From assembly GCF_007828035.1 (NCBI RefSeq), contig NZ_VITV01000004.1, positions 387,559 to 451,558 on the forward strand: a stretch of DNA of 64,000 bases, read 5' to 3'. This DNA comes from Nitrospirillum amazonense (lineage in GTDB: Bacteria; Pseudomonadota; Alphaproteobacteria; Azospirillales; Azospirillaceae). The notes below the pieces were generated by a model that did no database searches, was not told where the DNA came from, and saw only the letters and a program-made list of their open reading frames with translations. The position numbers and the translations under genes are program-made. Positions 35,610-43,573 of this stretch are shown here, piece after piece. The first letter of the stretch is position 1; each line of letters opens with the position of its first letter.

Positions 35610-36719
35610 ATGAGCCCGCTGCCCCTTCCTGAGATCACGCCCGACACCCCGGCGGCGCCCAAGGCCGCCCGCGCCCGCCGCATCGCCGTCGTCCTGTTCA
35701 ATCTCGGCGGGCCGGACAGGCTGGAGGCGGTGCGGCCCTTCCTCTACAACCTGTTCCGCGATCCGGCCATCATTGGTCTGCCCGCCCCTTTCCGCCAGCT
35801 GGTGGCGCACCTGATCTCCAGCCGGCGGGACAAGGTTGCCCAGGGCATCTACCAGACCCTAGGTGGCGGTTCGCCCCTGCTGCCCAACACCCTGGCTCAG
35901 GCCCAGGCGCTGGAGCAGCAGCTGTGGGACGCGGGCACGGTGCGGGTGTTCGTCAGCATGCGCTATTGGCACCCCTTCAGCGACGCCGTGGCGCATGACG
36001 TGAAGGATTGGGAACCGGATGAGGTGGTACTGCTGCCCCTCTACCCCCAGTTTTCCACCACCACCACCGCCTCCAGCCTCAAGGATTGGCAGCGGGCCGC
36101 CAAGGCGGCGGGACTGACGGCGCCCTCGCGCTCCATCTGCTGCTACCCGGATGAGCCGGGCTTCGTCGCCGCCGTGGCCAAGCTGATCCGTGCCGGCCTG
36201 GAAGAGGCCGCCCCCCATGGCAAGCCGCGCGTCCTGTTCTCCGCCCATGGCCTGCCGGAGAAGGTGGTGAAGGGTGGCGACCCTTATCAGTTTCAGTGCG
36301 AGCGCACGGCCCAGGCGGTGGTGAAGTCCCTGCGCGTCGAGAACCTCGATTGGGTCTCCTGCTACCAGAGCCGGGTCGGCCCCATGAAGTGGATCGGCCC
36401 CTCCACGGATGAGGAGATCCGCCGCGCTGGCCAGGACAGGGTGCCGGTGGTGGTGGTGCCCATTGCCTTCGTCTCCGAACACTCCGAAACCTTGGTGGAG
36501 ATCGAGCACGAGTATCGCCACCTGGCGAAGGAGGTGGGCGTTCCCCACTTCGTGCGCGTACCGGCGGTGGGCGTGGAACCGTCCTTTATCCTGGGTTTGG
36601 CCGGCTTGGTGCGTCAGGCGCTGATCCGCACCGCCGGCGGGCCGGTGATGTGCGGCACCGGCCTGCGCCTCTGTCCGGCGGGCAAAGCCGGTTGCCCCCA
36701 GCCCGCCTCGGGGGCATAA
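35610..36719 (+). CDS. hemH: ferrochelatase, with C-terminal cysteine extension
   Basis: 369 residues; inserts Fe(II) into protoporphyrin IX. VVLFNLGGPDRLEAV starts the domain, FSAHGLPEKVVKGGDPY holds the catalytic His, and CYQSRVGPMKWIGPSTDEEI the distal motif. The C-terminus carries Cys348, Cys355 and Cys362 in a regular C-x6-C-x6-C array. Some ferrochelatases, including that of Caulobacter, carry a [2Fe-2S] cluster through C-terminal cysteines, so this one may too. It is 83 bases after hemE. Confidence 0.95.
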   Translation: MSPLPLPEITPDTPAAPKAARARRIAVVLFNLGGPDRLEAVRPFLYNLFRDPAIIGLPAPFRQLVAHLISSRRDKVAQGIYQTLGGGSPLLPNTLAQAQALEQQLWDAGTVRVFVSMRYWHPFSDAVAHDVKDWEPDEVVLLPLYPQFSTTTTASSLKDWQRAAKAAGLTAPSRSICCYPDEPGFVAAVAKLIRAGLEEAAPHGKPRVLFSAHGLPEKVVKGGDPYQFQCERTAQAVVKSLRVENLDWVSCYQSRVGPMKWIGPSTDEEIRRAGQDRVPVVVVPIAFVSEHSETLVEIEHEYRHLAKEVGVPHFVRVPAVGVEPSFILGLAGLVRQALIRTAGGPVMCGTGLRLCPAGKAGCPQPASGA

Positions 36720-36759
36720 GGGGCGCCAAGACCTCAAAGACAGGGCAGGGCGCATCCCC

Positions 36760-37188
36760 ATGTACCTCTGGATCAAGGCCATCCACGTCATCGCCGTCAT
36801 TTCCTGGATGGCGGGGCTTTTCTACCTGCCGCGGCTTTTCGTCTACCACTGCGACGCGCCCGCCGGATCCGCCCAGTCCGAGACCTTCAAGGTCATGGAG
36901 CGGCGTCTGCTGCGCGTCATCATGAACCCGGCCATGATTCTGACCTGGGCTTGCGGCTTGGCCATGATCACCCTGGATCCAGGGTTGCTGAAGGGGGCTG
37001 GCTGGTTGCACGCGAAGCTGTCGCTGGTGGTGCTGATGACCGTCATGCACATGGCCATGGCCCGCTGGCGCCGCGCATTCGCGGAGGATCGCAACACCAA
37101 ATCCCCGCGCTTCTTCCGCGTGGCCAATGAGGTGCCGACCCTGCTGATGATCCTGATCGTCATCCTGGTCATCGTCAGGCCGTTCTGA
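36760..37188 (+). CDS. hemJ: protoporphyrinogen IX oxidase HemJ
   Basis: 142 residues, four-helix membrane protein of the HemJ/UPF0093 family catalysing the penultimate step of heme synthesis in many alphaproteobacteria. The first helix KAIHVIAVISWMAGLFYLPRLFVYH carries the conserved His residues, then ILTWACGLAMITL, WLHAKLSLVVLMTVMHM and a last helix LLMILIVILVIVRPF. It completes the hemE-hemH-hemJ set. Confidence 0.95.
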   Translation: MYLWIKAIHVIAVISWMAGLFYLPRLFVYHCDAPAGSAQSETFKVMERRLLRVIMNPAMILTWACGLAMITLDPGLLKGAGWLHAKLSLVVLMTVMHMAMARWRRAFAEDRNTKSPRFFRVANEVPTLLMILIVILVIVRPF

Positions 37189-37580
37189 CCGGCCATGACG
37201 GGTGCGGCCCGTTAGCGGCGCGTTTAAGTTCCAGCGTATACCTGGGATATTTAGCCCTAGGTCGAATGCGCCCTGGGGATTCGGGTCTTTTTGCTTTGAC
37301 TTGGGCTCGGGTCCTGTACTAATCCTGAAACAGGTCAAGGCCCGTAACGTCGGGATGATTTCGAGTCGCCCCGTCATCCGGGCGCCTGACTCGTGAGGCA
37401 TCCCCGCCCCCCTCCCCGGGATGGGCGCAGTGAGGCCAATTTCCCCGAACTTCCCCTCCCGGTGTCGCCGTCCTTTTTCCCCGGTGATGCCATCCTTCCA
37501 CCCTACACACCCTATTCCATGAGTCCGGGACCGGCGGCCAAGCCGTCGTCATCATTCCCAGGGCTCTCGACAGGACGAAG
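37189..37580 (+). promoter_or_regulatory. rho leader and promoter region
   Basis: 392 bases without a credible gene. A sigma70-like pair, TTGACT (37296-37301) and TACTAA (37317-37322), has a short 15-base spacer. It is followed by a small hairpin CCTG-AAA-CAGG (37324-37334) and GCCT...AGGC (37384-37400). About 250 bases of untranslated leader before rho fit the usual attenuation of rho by its own product, but no specific element is recognised. Confidence 0.4.
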
Positions 37581-38843
37581 ATGAATCTCCAAGAGTTAAA
37601 GGCCAAGTCGCCCGCCGAGCTGCTGGCGTTCGCGGAAGAGCTGCAGATCGAGAACGCGGGCACCCTGCGCAAGCAGGACATGATGTTCGCCATCCTGAAG
37701 CAGCTGGCCGAAAACGACGTCCCGATCTTCGGCGAAGGCGTGCTGGAGGTTCTGCAGGACGGCTTCGGTTTCCTGCGCTCGCCCGAGAGCAACTATCTGC
37801 CGGGCCCCGACGACATCTACGTCAGTCCCAGCCAGGTGCGCCGCTTCGGCCTGCGCACGGGCGACACGGTGGAAGGCCAGATCCGCTCGCCCAAGGACGG
37901 TGAGCGCTACTTCGCCCTGCTGAAGGTCGGCTCGATCAACTTCGACCACCCCGACAAGGTGCGTCACCGCATCAACTTCGACAACCTGACCCCGCTCTAT
38001 CCGGAAGAGCGGCTGAAACTGGAAATCGAGGATCCGGTCCGCAACAAGAAGGACATGACCACCCGGGTCATCGACCTGGTGGCCCCGCTGGGCAAGGGCC
38101 AGCGCGCCCTGATCGTGGCGCCGCCCCGCACCGGCAAGACGGTGATGTTGCAGAACATCGCCCACTCCATCGCCACCAACCACCCCGAGGTCTACCTCAT
38201 CGTCCTGCTGATCGATGAGCGTCCGGAAGAAGTGACCGACATGGCCCGCTCCGTCCGGGGCGAGGTCATCAGCTCCACCTTTGACGAGCCGGCGACCCGC
38301 CACGTCCAGGTGACGGAAATGGTGCTGGAGAAGGCCAAGCGCCTGGTCGAGCATAAGCGCGACGTCGTCATCCTGCTGGACAGCATCACCCGCCTGGCCC
38401 GCGCCTACAACACCGTGGTACCGTCTTCCGGCAAGGTGCTGACCGGCGGTGTGGACGCAAACGCCTTGCAGCGGCCCAAGCGCTTCTTCGGCGCCGCCCG
38501 CAACATCGAGGAAGGTGGCAGCCTGACCATCATCGCCACCGCGTTGATCGACACCGGCTCGCGCATGGACGAGGTCATCTTCGAAGAGTTCAAGGGCACC
38601 GGTAACTCGGAAATCGTCCTTGACCGCAAGCTGTCGGACAAGCGCGTCTTCCCGGCCATCGACATCCAGAAGTCGGGCACCCGCAAGGAAGAGCTGCTGG
38701 TGGAAAAGGGCACCATGGCCAAGATGTGGATCCTACGCCGTATCTTGAACCCGATGGGTGCCACCGATGCGGTGGAATTCCTGATCGACAAGCTCAAGCA
38801 GAGCAAGCAGAATTCTGAATTCTTCGAGAGCATGAACCAGTAA
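37581..38843 (+). CDS. rho: transcription termination factor Rho
   Basis: 420 residues; hexameric RNA helicase. The N-terminal part is the usual [21 protein letters not shown]; the cold-shock RNA-binding domain contains [23 protein letters not shown]; Walker A PPRTGKT lies near 180-186, Walker [18 protein letters not shown] near 265, and the R loop and C-terminal [13 protein letters not shown] are intact. It is transcribed away from the origin and ended by a strong terminator. Confidence 0.98.
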   Translation: MNLQELKAKSPAELLAFAEELQIENAGTLRKQDMMFAILKQLAENDVPIFGEGVLEVLQDGFGFLRSPESNYLPGPDDIYVSPSQVRRFGLRTGDTVEGQIRSPKDGERYFALLKVGSINFDHPDKVRHRINFDNLTPLYPEERLKLEIEDPVRNKKDMTTRVIDLVAPLGKGQRALIVAPPRTGKTVMLQNIAHSIATNHPEVYLIVLLIDERPEEVTDMARSVRGEVISSTFDEPATRHVQVTEMVLEKAKRLVEHKRDVVILLDSITRLARAYNTVVPSSGKVLTGGVDANALQRPKRFFGAARNIEEGGSLTIIATALIDTGSRMDEVIFEEFKGTGNSEIVLDRKLSDKRVFPAIDIQKSGTRKEELLVEKGTMAKMWILRRILNPMGATDAVEFLIDKLKQSKQNSEFFESMNQ

Positions 38844-38868
38844 GAAGAATTCCAGTATTGATATCAAG

Positions 38869-38900
38869 GGTGCCATTGCTGTGCGATGGCACCATTTTTT
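38869..38900 (+). terminator. rho-independent terminator after rho
   Basis: GGTGCCAT (38869-38876), 9-base loop, ATGGCACC (38886-38893), then A and TTTTTT. Perfect stem. Confidence 0.92.
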
Positions 38901-38950
38901 ATTATCAGTAAAAACACTGTTTTGGAAATGAACTGCGCATTAACCAAGAT

Positions 38951-39095
38951 CCACGGTTTTCCGTGGTTTCATCGGCTTAATTGAGAACTGGTCACATTCC
39001 ATTACGTTCGATAAGAAATTTCTGCTTGCGCAACCCTTGCCGACGCTGAAAAAAGGTTCAAATAGCAGGGGTTATTGGTCTATCCTTTTGGATAG
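38951..39095. promoter_or_regulatory. two TTTT-loop hairpins upstream of the NarL-type regulator
   Basis: CCACGG-TTTT-CCGTGG (38951-38966) and CTATCC-TTTT-GGATAG (39080-39095) are both perfect 6-bp stems with the same loop in an AT-rich intergenic stretch of 275 bases. The second is 24 bases before the regulator start and may act in its 5' leader. No promoter could be fixed with confidence. Confidence 0.4.
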
Positions 39096-39118
39096 AGCAA
39101 CCGCGGGGGTCGTCTCAC

Positions 39119-39724
39119 ATGCGCTTATTGATTGCCGATGACCATGGTCTGGTGCGCGACGCGTTGTCTTCTCACATCGAAAGACAGGCGCCGGGCGCGG
39201 TCGTCGTAGGGGCCGCCAGCGTGGACGAGGCCGTCGCCGCCCTGCGGCAGGACAAGGCCATCGACCTGCTGATCCTGGACCTGCGCATGCCGGGGATGAA
39301 CGGACTGGACGGCCTGCAGCGCGTGCGCACCGAATTCCCCCTGCTGAAGGTGGCGCTGATGTCGGGCCTGGCCCGGCCGGATGAGATCCGGGGCGCCTTT
39401 ACCCGGGGTGCCGTCGGTTTCCTGCCCAAGACCCTGAGTGCCACGGAATTGCTGTCCGCCATCCAGACCATGCTGGCGGGAGAGCGCTTCATCCCGGCCG
39501 ACGTCAACACCGCCGACACGGCCGACGGCGCCAGCTTCACCCGGCGTGAGCGCGAGGTGCTGGACTACCTTCTGCAAGGCCGCTCCAATAAGGAGATCGC
39601 GCGTTCGCTGGAACTGGAAGAAGTGACGGTGAAGCTGCACGTGCGGGGCATCTGCCGCAAGCTGGGCGCCAAGAACCGCACCCAGGCGGTGATGCGCGCG
39701 GTGGAGATGGGTATTGCCAGCTGA
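39119..39724 (+). CDS. NarL/FixJ-type response regulator
   Basis: 201 residues. An N-terminal receiver with acidic pair Asp7/Asp8, phospho-acceptor Asp54 (LILDLRMPGMNGL) and Lys104 (FLPKT), joined to a LuxR-type HTH (FTRREREVLDYLLQGRSNKEIARSLELEEVTVKLHVRGI in order, about 139-195). All key residues are present, so it can be phosphorylated. No full histidine kinase is adjacent; the only neighbour is the DHp-like protein overlapping its 3' end. Confidence 0.93.
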   Translation: MRLLIADDHGLVRDALSSHIERQAPGAVVVGAASVDEAVAALRQDKAIDLLILDLRMPGMNGLDGLQRVRTEFPLLKVALMSGLARPDEIRGAFTRGAVGFLPKTLSATELLSAIQTMLAGERFIPADVNTADTADGASFTRREREVLDYLLQGRSNKEIARSLELEEVTVKLHVRGICRKLGAKNRTQAVMRAVEMGIAS

Positions 39725-40196
39725 CGGCAAGGGGGATGCCGATGGCCGGGTGGTTCCCGCCACCTTCCTGCATGACCTCAACAACCTGCTGACGGCCATC
39801 CACGGCTATTCCACCCTGCTGGCGGCGGACCTGCCCGCCGGCGGACAGGAACAGGACTTCGCCGCCCGTATCCTGGCCGCGGCGGAAGAGGCGCGGCAAC
39901 TGGTGGCCAGGGTGCCGCGCAAGCGCCCCGTCTCCACGCTCCGGGTTCTGCTGGTTGGTGGCGCGCTGGCCCGTCTGGCCGGCGCCTTGGAAACCCTGGG
40001 GCTGGAGGTGACGCTGGCCGCCACGGCGCGCGAGGCGCACGGCGCGCTGAAGGCCAGCACCAGCGATTGGGATGTGGTGGCCGGCACGGCCGAAACCCTG
40101 TCCAGCCTGGGCGCTTACGGCCTGCCCCTGGCGGCCGTACCCGCCGGCGCCGACGCCGTGACGGTGGACGCGCTTATTCGCGCCGCGCGCGGCTGA
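39714..40196 (+). CDS. histidine-kinase-like DHp protein with degenerate receiver, no ATPase domain
   Basis: About 160 residues. The N-terminal part FLHDLNNLLTAIHGYSTLLAADL is an H-box like that of HisKA domains (His20), with the second helix ILAAAEEARQLVARV. Where an ATP-binding domain should follow there is instead a receiver-like fold, STLRVLLVGGALARLAGALETLGLEVTLAATAREA, in which the acidic pair is GG and the phospho-Asp position reads VVAGTAE, so it cannot accept phosphate. The start is unsure: TTG 39714, overlapping the regulator stop, or GTG 39750. It may modulate or dephosphorylate the regulator, or be a phosphotransfer relic. Confidence 0.7.
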   Translation: MPADGKGDADGRVVPATFLHDLNNLLTAIHGYSTLLAADLPAGGQEQDFAARILAAAEEARQLVARVPRKRPVSTLRVLLVGGALARLAGALETLGLEVTLAATAREAHGALKASTSDWDVVAGTAETLSSLGAYGLPLAAVPAGADAVTVDALIRAARG

Positions 40197-40204
40197 AAGC
40201 CCAA

Positions 40205-40239
40205 AAGAAAACCGCCCGGGCCGTGGGGCGCCGGGCGGC
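40205..40239 (-). terminator. terminator of secB
   Basis: On the minus strand CCGCCCGG pairs with CCGGGCGG (plus-strand arms 40231-40238 and 40212-40219), followed by GTTTTCTTTT. It is also placed to end the plus-strand regulator transcript. Confidence 0.75.
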
Positions 40240-40266
40240 TCTCCTGGTCAGTGACTGGCCTTGGGA

Positions 40267-40794
40267 TCAGGCCTGGGCCATGTCTTCCGGCTTCTCCGAC
40301 GCCAGCACCTGGCGGCGATAGAGATCCACGAAGTCCAGGGGCTGCAGCATCAGCGGCGGGAAGCCGCCATCGCGAACGGCATCCGACACGATGGAACGGG
40401 CGAAGGGGAACAGCAGGCGCGGCGCCTCGATCAGCAGCACGGCGCGGGTCTGGTCCAGCGGCATGGGCGGCATGGAGAAGATGCCGGCGTACGACAGCTC
40501 GACGATGAAGGCGGTGCGGCCTTCGTGGCTGGCCTCGGCACGGATGTTCAGCGCCACCTCGTGCACGTTCTCCGCCACGTTGCGGGCCTGCACATCGACC
40601 TGCAGGTCGACCTTGGGCTGCTGGGCGTTCATCAGGCTGGCGGGGGCGTTCGGGTTCTCGAACGACAGATCCCGGACGTACTGGGCATTGACCACCAGCG
40701 GCAGCATGCCGGCGCCTTCAGTGGCGGTGGCGCCATTGCCGCCGTCGGTGCTCCCATTGGGGGCGGCGCCGTTCAGGCTGGTCTCATCGGACAT
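40267..40794 (-). CDS. secB: protein-export chaperone SecB
   Basis: 175 residues; tetrameric chaperone that keeps preproteins unfolded for SecA. PLVVNAQYVRDLSFENPNAP, VDVQARNVAENVHEVALNI, YAGIFSMPPMP and the C-terminal LLFPFARSIVSDAVRDGGFPPLMLQPLDF are diagnostic. The first 28 residues are Gly/Asn/Thr-rich and disordered. In related genomes secB sits near dnaQ; here it lies beyond rho. Confidence 0.96.
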   Translation of the reverse strand: MSDETSLNGAAPNGSTDGGNGATATEGAGMLPLVVNAQYVRDLSFENPNAPASLMNAQQPKVDLQVDVQARNVAENVHEVALNIRAEASHEGRTAFIVELSYAGIFSMPPMPLDQTRAVLLIEAPRLLFPFARSIVSDAVRDGGFPPLMLQPLDFVDLYRRQVLASEKPEDMAQA

Positions 40795-41060
40795 AGGTCT
40801 GGGACTCCCGGTAAAAGCAAATCAGCTATTCCGCCGACGCGGACTGACGCGCGCGGGACTAGCACGGAAGCGGCCGGCCGGCAACCGGGCATTATGGCCC
40901 CAGTGCCCCCGGGGCGCTTCCAGACGCCCCAGGCAAACCGCGTCCTGCTGGTGTAATCGGCCGCCGCCCCGGCCGTTCCCTGGACCGTGCGCCAAGCCGC
41001 CCGGCGCATTGTCGCGATGACAAGGTGGCCGTTGACGCTTGCCCAGAGGCGGGCCTAAAA
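40795..41060. other. gene-free stretch between secB and metZ
   Basis: 266 bases plus the riboswitch that follows. Frames across it have no recognisable product. It must hold the secB promoter (minus strand) and the metZ promoter (plus strand), but neither has a clear -35/-10 pair that I can fix. Confidence 0.5.
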
Positions 41061-41125
41061 CCGATCCACGTGGTGATTTGCTGACCGGCTTGCAGGCCAC
41101 GCTAAATAAGCTGCTAAAAGGTCGG
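41061..41125 (+). promoter_or_regulatory. SAM-II riboswitch
   Basis: The element matches the SAM-II (metA) motif: CCACGTGG-TGATTTG (41066-41080), CTGACCGGCTTGCAGG (41081-41096), the closing CCACG (41097-41101) and the pseudoknot strand CTAAATAAGCTGCTAAAAGG (41102-41121). The CGTGG/CCACG stem and the CTAAA-type tail are the diagnostic parts. It lies about 75 bases before the metZ start and should shut off expression when S-adenosylmethionine binds, probably by hiding the leader sequences required for translation or elongation. Confidence 0.92.
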
Positions 41126-41196
41126 GCCGTACATAAGGTACACCGACCACGCTGCCGCCCTTTGCCGGTCGCGGTTGCCTTATCGGAGTGACGGCC

Positions 41197-42405
41197 ATGG
41201 GCCAGACGCCTGACAATCCCAGTTCCCCGGCCACCTTGCGCCCCCGTACCCAGTTGGTGCACGGCGGCACCCGCCGCAGCGGCTTCGAGGAAACCTCCGA
41301 AGCCCTGTTCCTCACCTCGGGTTTCATCTACGGCAGTGCCGAGGAGGCCGAGGCCGCCTTCGTCAACGACGGCTCGCGCTTCGTCTATTCCCGCTTCCGC
41401 AACCCCACCGTGGCCATGCTGGAGGAACGGCTAGCCGGCTATGAGGGGTTTGCCCGCTGTATCGCCACGGCCAGCGGCATGGCGGCCGTCAACCTGGCGG
41501 TCATGGGCCTGCTGAAGGCCGGTGACCGGGTGGTGGCGCCGCACGCGCTGTTCGGCTCCTGTCTCTACATCATCAAGGATCTGGCGCCGCGCTACGGCAT
41601 CCAGTGCACCCTGGTGGAGGGCACCGACCTGACGCAGTGGGAAGAGGCGCTGTCGACCCCGGCTACCGTCGTCTTCCTGGAAAGCCCCAGCAACCCCACC
41701 ATGCAGGTGGTGGACGTGGCGGCCGTGGCCGAACTGGCGCACAAGGCCGGCGCCCGCGTGGTAGTCGACAACGTCTTCGCCACTCCGGTGCTGCAGCGCC
41801 CCAAGGACATGGGCGCCGACGTGGTCGTCTACTCCGCCACCAAGCATATCGACGGCCAGGGCCGCTGCCTGGGTGGTGCCGTGCTGTGCGATGACGAGGT
41901 GGCGGCCCTGATCTCCCCCGTCCTGCGCCACACCGGTCCATCCATGAGCCCCTTCAACGCCTGGGTGCTGCTGAAGGGCCTGGAAACGCTGGAACTGCGC
42001 GTCAATGCCCAGGCGGCGTCCGCCCTGGCGCTGGCCCACTTCCTGGAAAGCCACCCGGCGGTGGAGACGGTGCTGTACCCCGGCTTGCCCAGCCACCCGC
42101 AGCATGAACTGGCCATGCGCCAGATGAAGGCCGGCGGCACCCTGGTCACCTTCGACGTCAGGGGCGGGAAGGCGGCTGCGTTCCGCCTGCTGAACGCGCT
42201 GAAGATCATCAAGATCTCCAACAACCTGGGCGACGCCAAGAGCCTGATCACCCACAACGCCACCACCACCCACCAGCGCCTGACCGATGAGGAAAAGGCC
42301 AAGGTGGGCATCAGCCCCGGCACCCTGCGTTTCTCCGTGGGACTGGAGGACGCGGACGACCTGCGCGACGATCTGGCCGCCGGTCTGGCCGCCGCTGTCG
42401 GCTGA
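41197..42405 (+). CDS. metZ: O-succinylhomoserine sulfhydrylase
   Basis: About 402 residues; PLP enzyme making homocysteine from O-succinylhomoserine and sulfide in methionine synthesis. The Cys/Met metabolism family blocks are clear: YSRFRNPTVAMLEERLAGYEG, VVDNVFATPVLQRP, and YSATKHIDGQGRCLGG with the PLP Lys; the C-terminal SLITHNATTTHQRL and SPGTLRFSVGLED follow. ATG 41197 has GGAG at normal distance; the GTG 9 bases earlier is too close to it. It is controlled by the SAM-II riboswitch. Confidence 0.95.
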   Translation: MGQTPDNPSSPATLRPRTQLVHGGTRRSGFEETSEALFLTSGFIYGSAEEAEAAFVNDGSRFVYSRFRNPTVAMLEERLAGYEGFARCIATASGMAAVNLAVMGLLKAGDRVVAPHALFGSCLYIIKDLAPRYGIQCTLVEGTDLTQWEEALSTPATVVFLESPSNPTMQVVDVAAVAELAHKAGARVVVDNVFATPVLQRPKDMGADVVVYSATKHIDGQGRCLGGAVLCDDEVAALISPVLRHTGPSMSPFNAWVLLKGLETLELRVNAQAASALALAHFLESHPAVETVLYPGLPSHPQHELAMRQMKAGGTLVTFDVRGGKAAAFRLLNALKIIKISNNLGDAKSLITHNATTTHQRLTDEEKAKVGISPGTLRFSVGLEDADDLRDDLAAGLAAAVG

Positions 42406-42419
42406 GGTACTGCCCAAGT

Positions 42420-42455
42420 GGGCGGCGGTGCGGGTTTTGCCCCGTGCCGCCCTTA
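42420..42455 (+). terminator. probable terminator after metZ
   Basis: GGGCGGC (42420-42426) pairs with GCCGCCC (42446-42452), with an inner CGGG/CCCG stem; only a weak T tract follows. Confidence 0.5.
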
Positions 42456-42553
42456 CACCGGGCGGCCGATACTCTACCCCGTAGCGGTCCTTAGACTTTG
42501 GATCGAGGGCCGGTTCCCACTTACTTTATGGACGCGGCGAAGCGTTTCCCATA

Positions 42554-42583
42554 ATGTTGCAGCGCACTATCGCGGCGCAACAT
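42554..42583. promoter_or_regulatory. inverted repeat before the phasin-like gene
   Basis: ATGTTGC (42554-42560) and GCAACAT (42577-42583) flank a GC-rich 16-base spacer; TGC-AGC-GCA at 42558-42566 is inside. It is about 15 bases before the start codon, a place for a repressor. Phasin genes are often held by PhaR-type repressors at TGC-rich sites, but this assignment is an inference. Confidence 0.35.
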
Positions 42584-42598
42584 AAGGGAGCGCTCACC

Positions 42599-43213
42599 AT
42601 GCCGGATCGGCATATCCCTTACCCCACCGCCCCGCGTCCGGCCAAAAGGGCGGGCAAGGGGCGCATCGGCATGGTCATTCCCGGCACGCCGGAGGCCATG
42701 CATTTGAAACGGGCCCAGGTGGAACTGGACCGGGTGGCGACCCGGGTGCATGAGACCGCCTTCGCCTCCGCCCACACCATCACCGCGCGGCTGGGCCTGC
42801 TGGCCCAGACCGGTGGCGACCCGGTGGCGCTGGGCACCAATCCCGAATTCGAACGCATGGGCCGCGAAAAGGTCGAGGCCTTCACGGACTCCGCCTTGGC
42901 CCTGGTGGGGGGCATGCGCGCCTTCCACGACGCATGGTGGCGCTGGCGCGACCATCAGGTCGACGCGCTGGGTGAATTCGCCCGCGCCGCCTGGTCATCC
43001 TGGCATCCCGGGGACTGGGTGACGGCGGAGCGCCGCCTGGTCACCTCCACCCTGCGCGCCGCCACCGGCGCCTTCACCCGTTTCAGCCATGCCACCAGTC
43101 GCCTGGGCGGTCTGGGCCTCGCGCCCATCCACCGCGCCGCCTCGGCCAACGCCCGCCGTTTGTCGCTGGTGCCGCGACTGCTGCCGCGCCGGGGCATGGA
43201 GGGGGCAGGATAA
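42599..43213 (+). CDS. phasin-like protein
   Basis: 204 residues, mostly helical. TITARLGLLAQTGGDPVALGTNPEFERMGREKVEAFTDSALALVGGM resembles the phasin_2-type pattern of proteins that coat polyhydroxybutyrate granules, including the conserved ...PEFERM..EKVEAF segment. The first 30 residues are Pro- and basic-rich and the last 40 very Arg-rich, which could serve nucleic acid or surface contact. The ATG at 42599 is chosen; an upstream ATG at 42554 lies in the inverted repeat. The family call is moderate. Confidence 0.6.
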   Translation: MPDRHIPYPTAPRPAKRAGKGRIGMVIPGTPEAMHLKRAQVELDRVATRVHETAFASAHTITARLGLLAQTGGDPVALGTNPEFERMGREKVEAFTDSALALVGGMRAFHDAWWRWRDHQVDALGEFARAAWSSWHPGDWVTAERRLVTSTLRAATGAFTRFSHATSRLGGLGLAPIHRAASANARRLSLVPRLLPRRGMEGAG

Positions 43214-43573
43214 ACCGGCGTAAAGCGTGCGCCCGAAGACAGGGAGGGGCGCGCGTCAGGACCAAGTCAGCCTGAAGCCTGAAAACGGAACAACAATATC
43301 CGGGAGGCCGCCATGGGACATATGGGCAGGGGTGGGGGCACATCGGGAACCGATGACGCCGCGGTGATCGACGAGAAAAAGGCTGGGCCCGGAAAGGAGT
43401 CCGGGGGCAAACGGCTAGCGAAGGCATCGGGCCGCGCATGGGGTGATGCGTGGGAAAAAGTTTGTGCCATACTCCCGGTCCGTCCCGGGAGCCGCGGTGC
43501 TGGTACCCCGACCCTGGATGGTGCCCGCCCGGCCGGCCCGAACCGCCGGGCTTTGTCAGAGATTCGCCGCGCC
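43214..43573. other. gene-free stretch before glnD
   Basis: 360 bases. It opens with a GC-rich hairpin GCGCCC...GGGCGC near 43228-43252 that may end the phasin-like transcript. The frame open from 43313 into glnD runs through most of it, but its 87 codons have no family match. Confidence 0.5.

Noticed and set aside
43313-43573. 87-codon N-terminal extension of glnD
   Set aside because: No conserved sequence; the ATG at 43574 gives the usual GlnD length.
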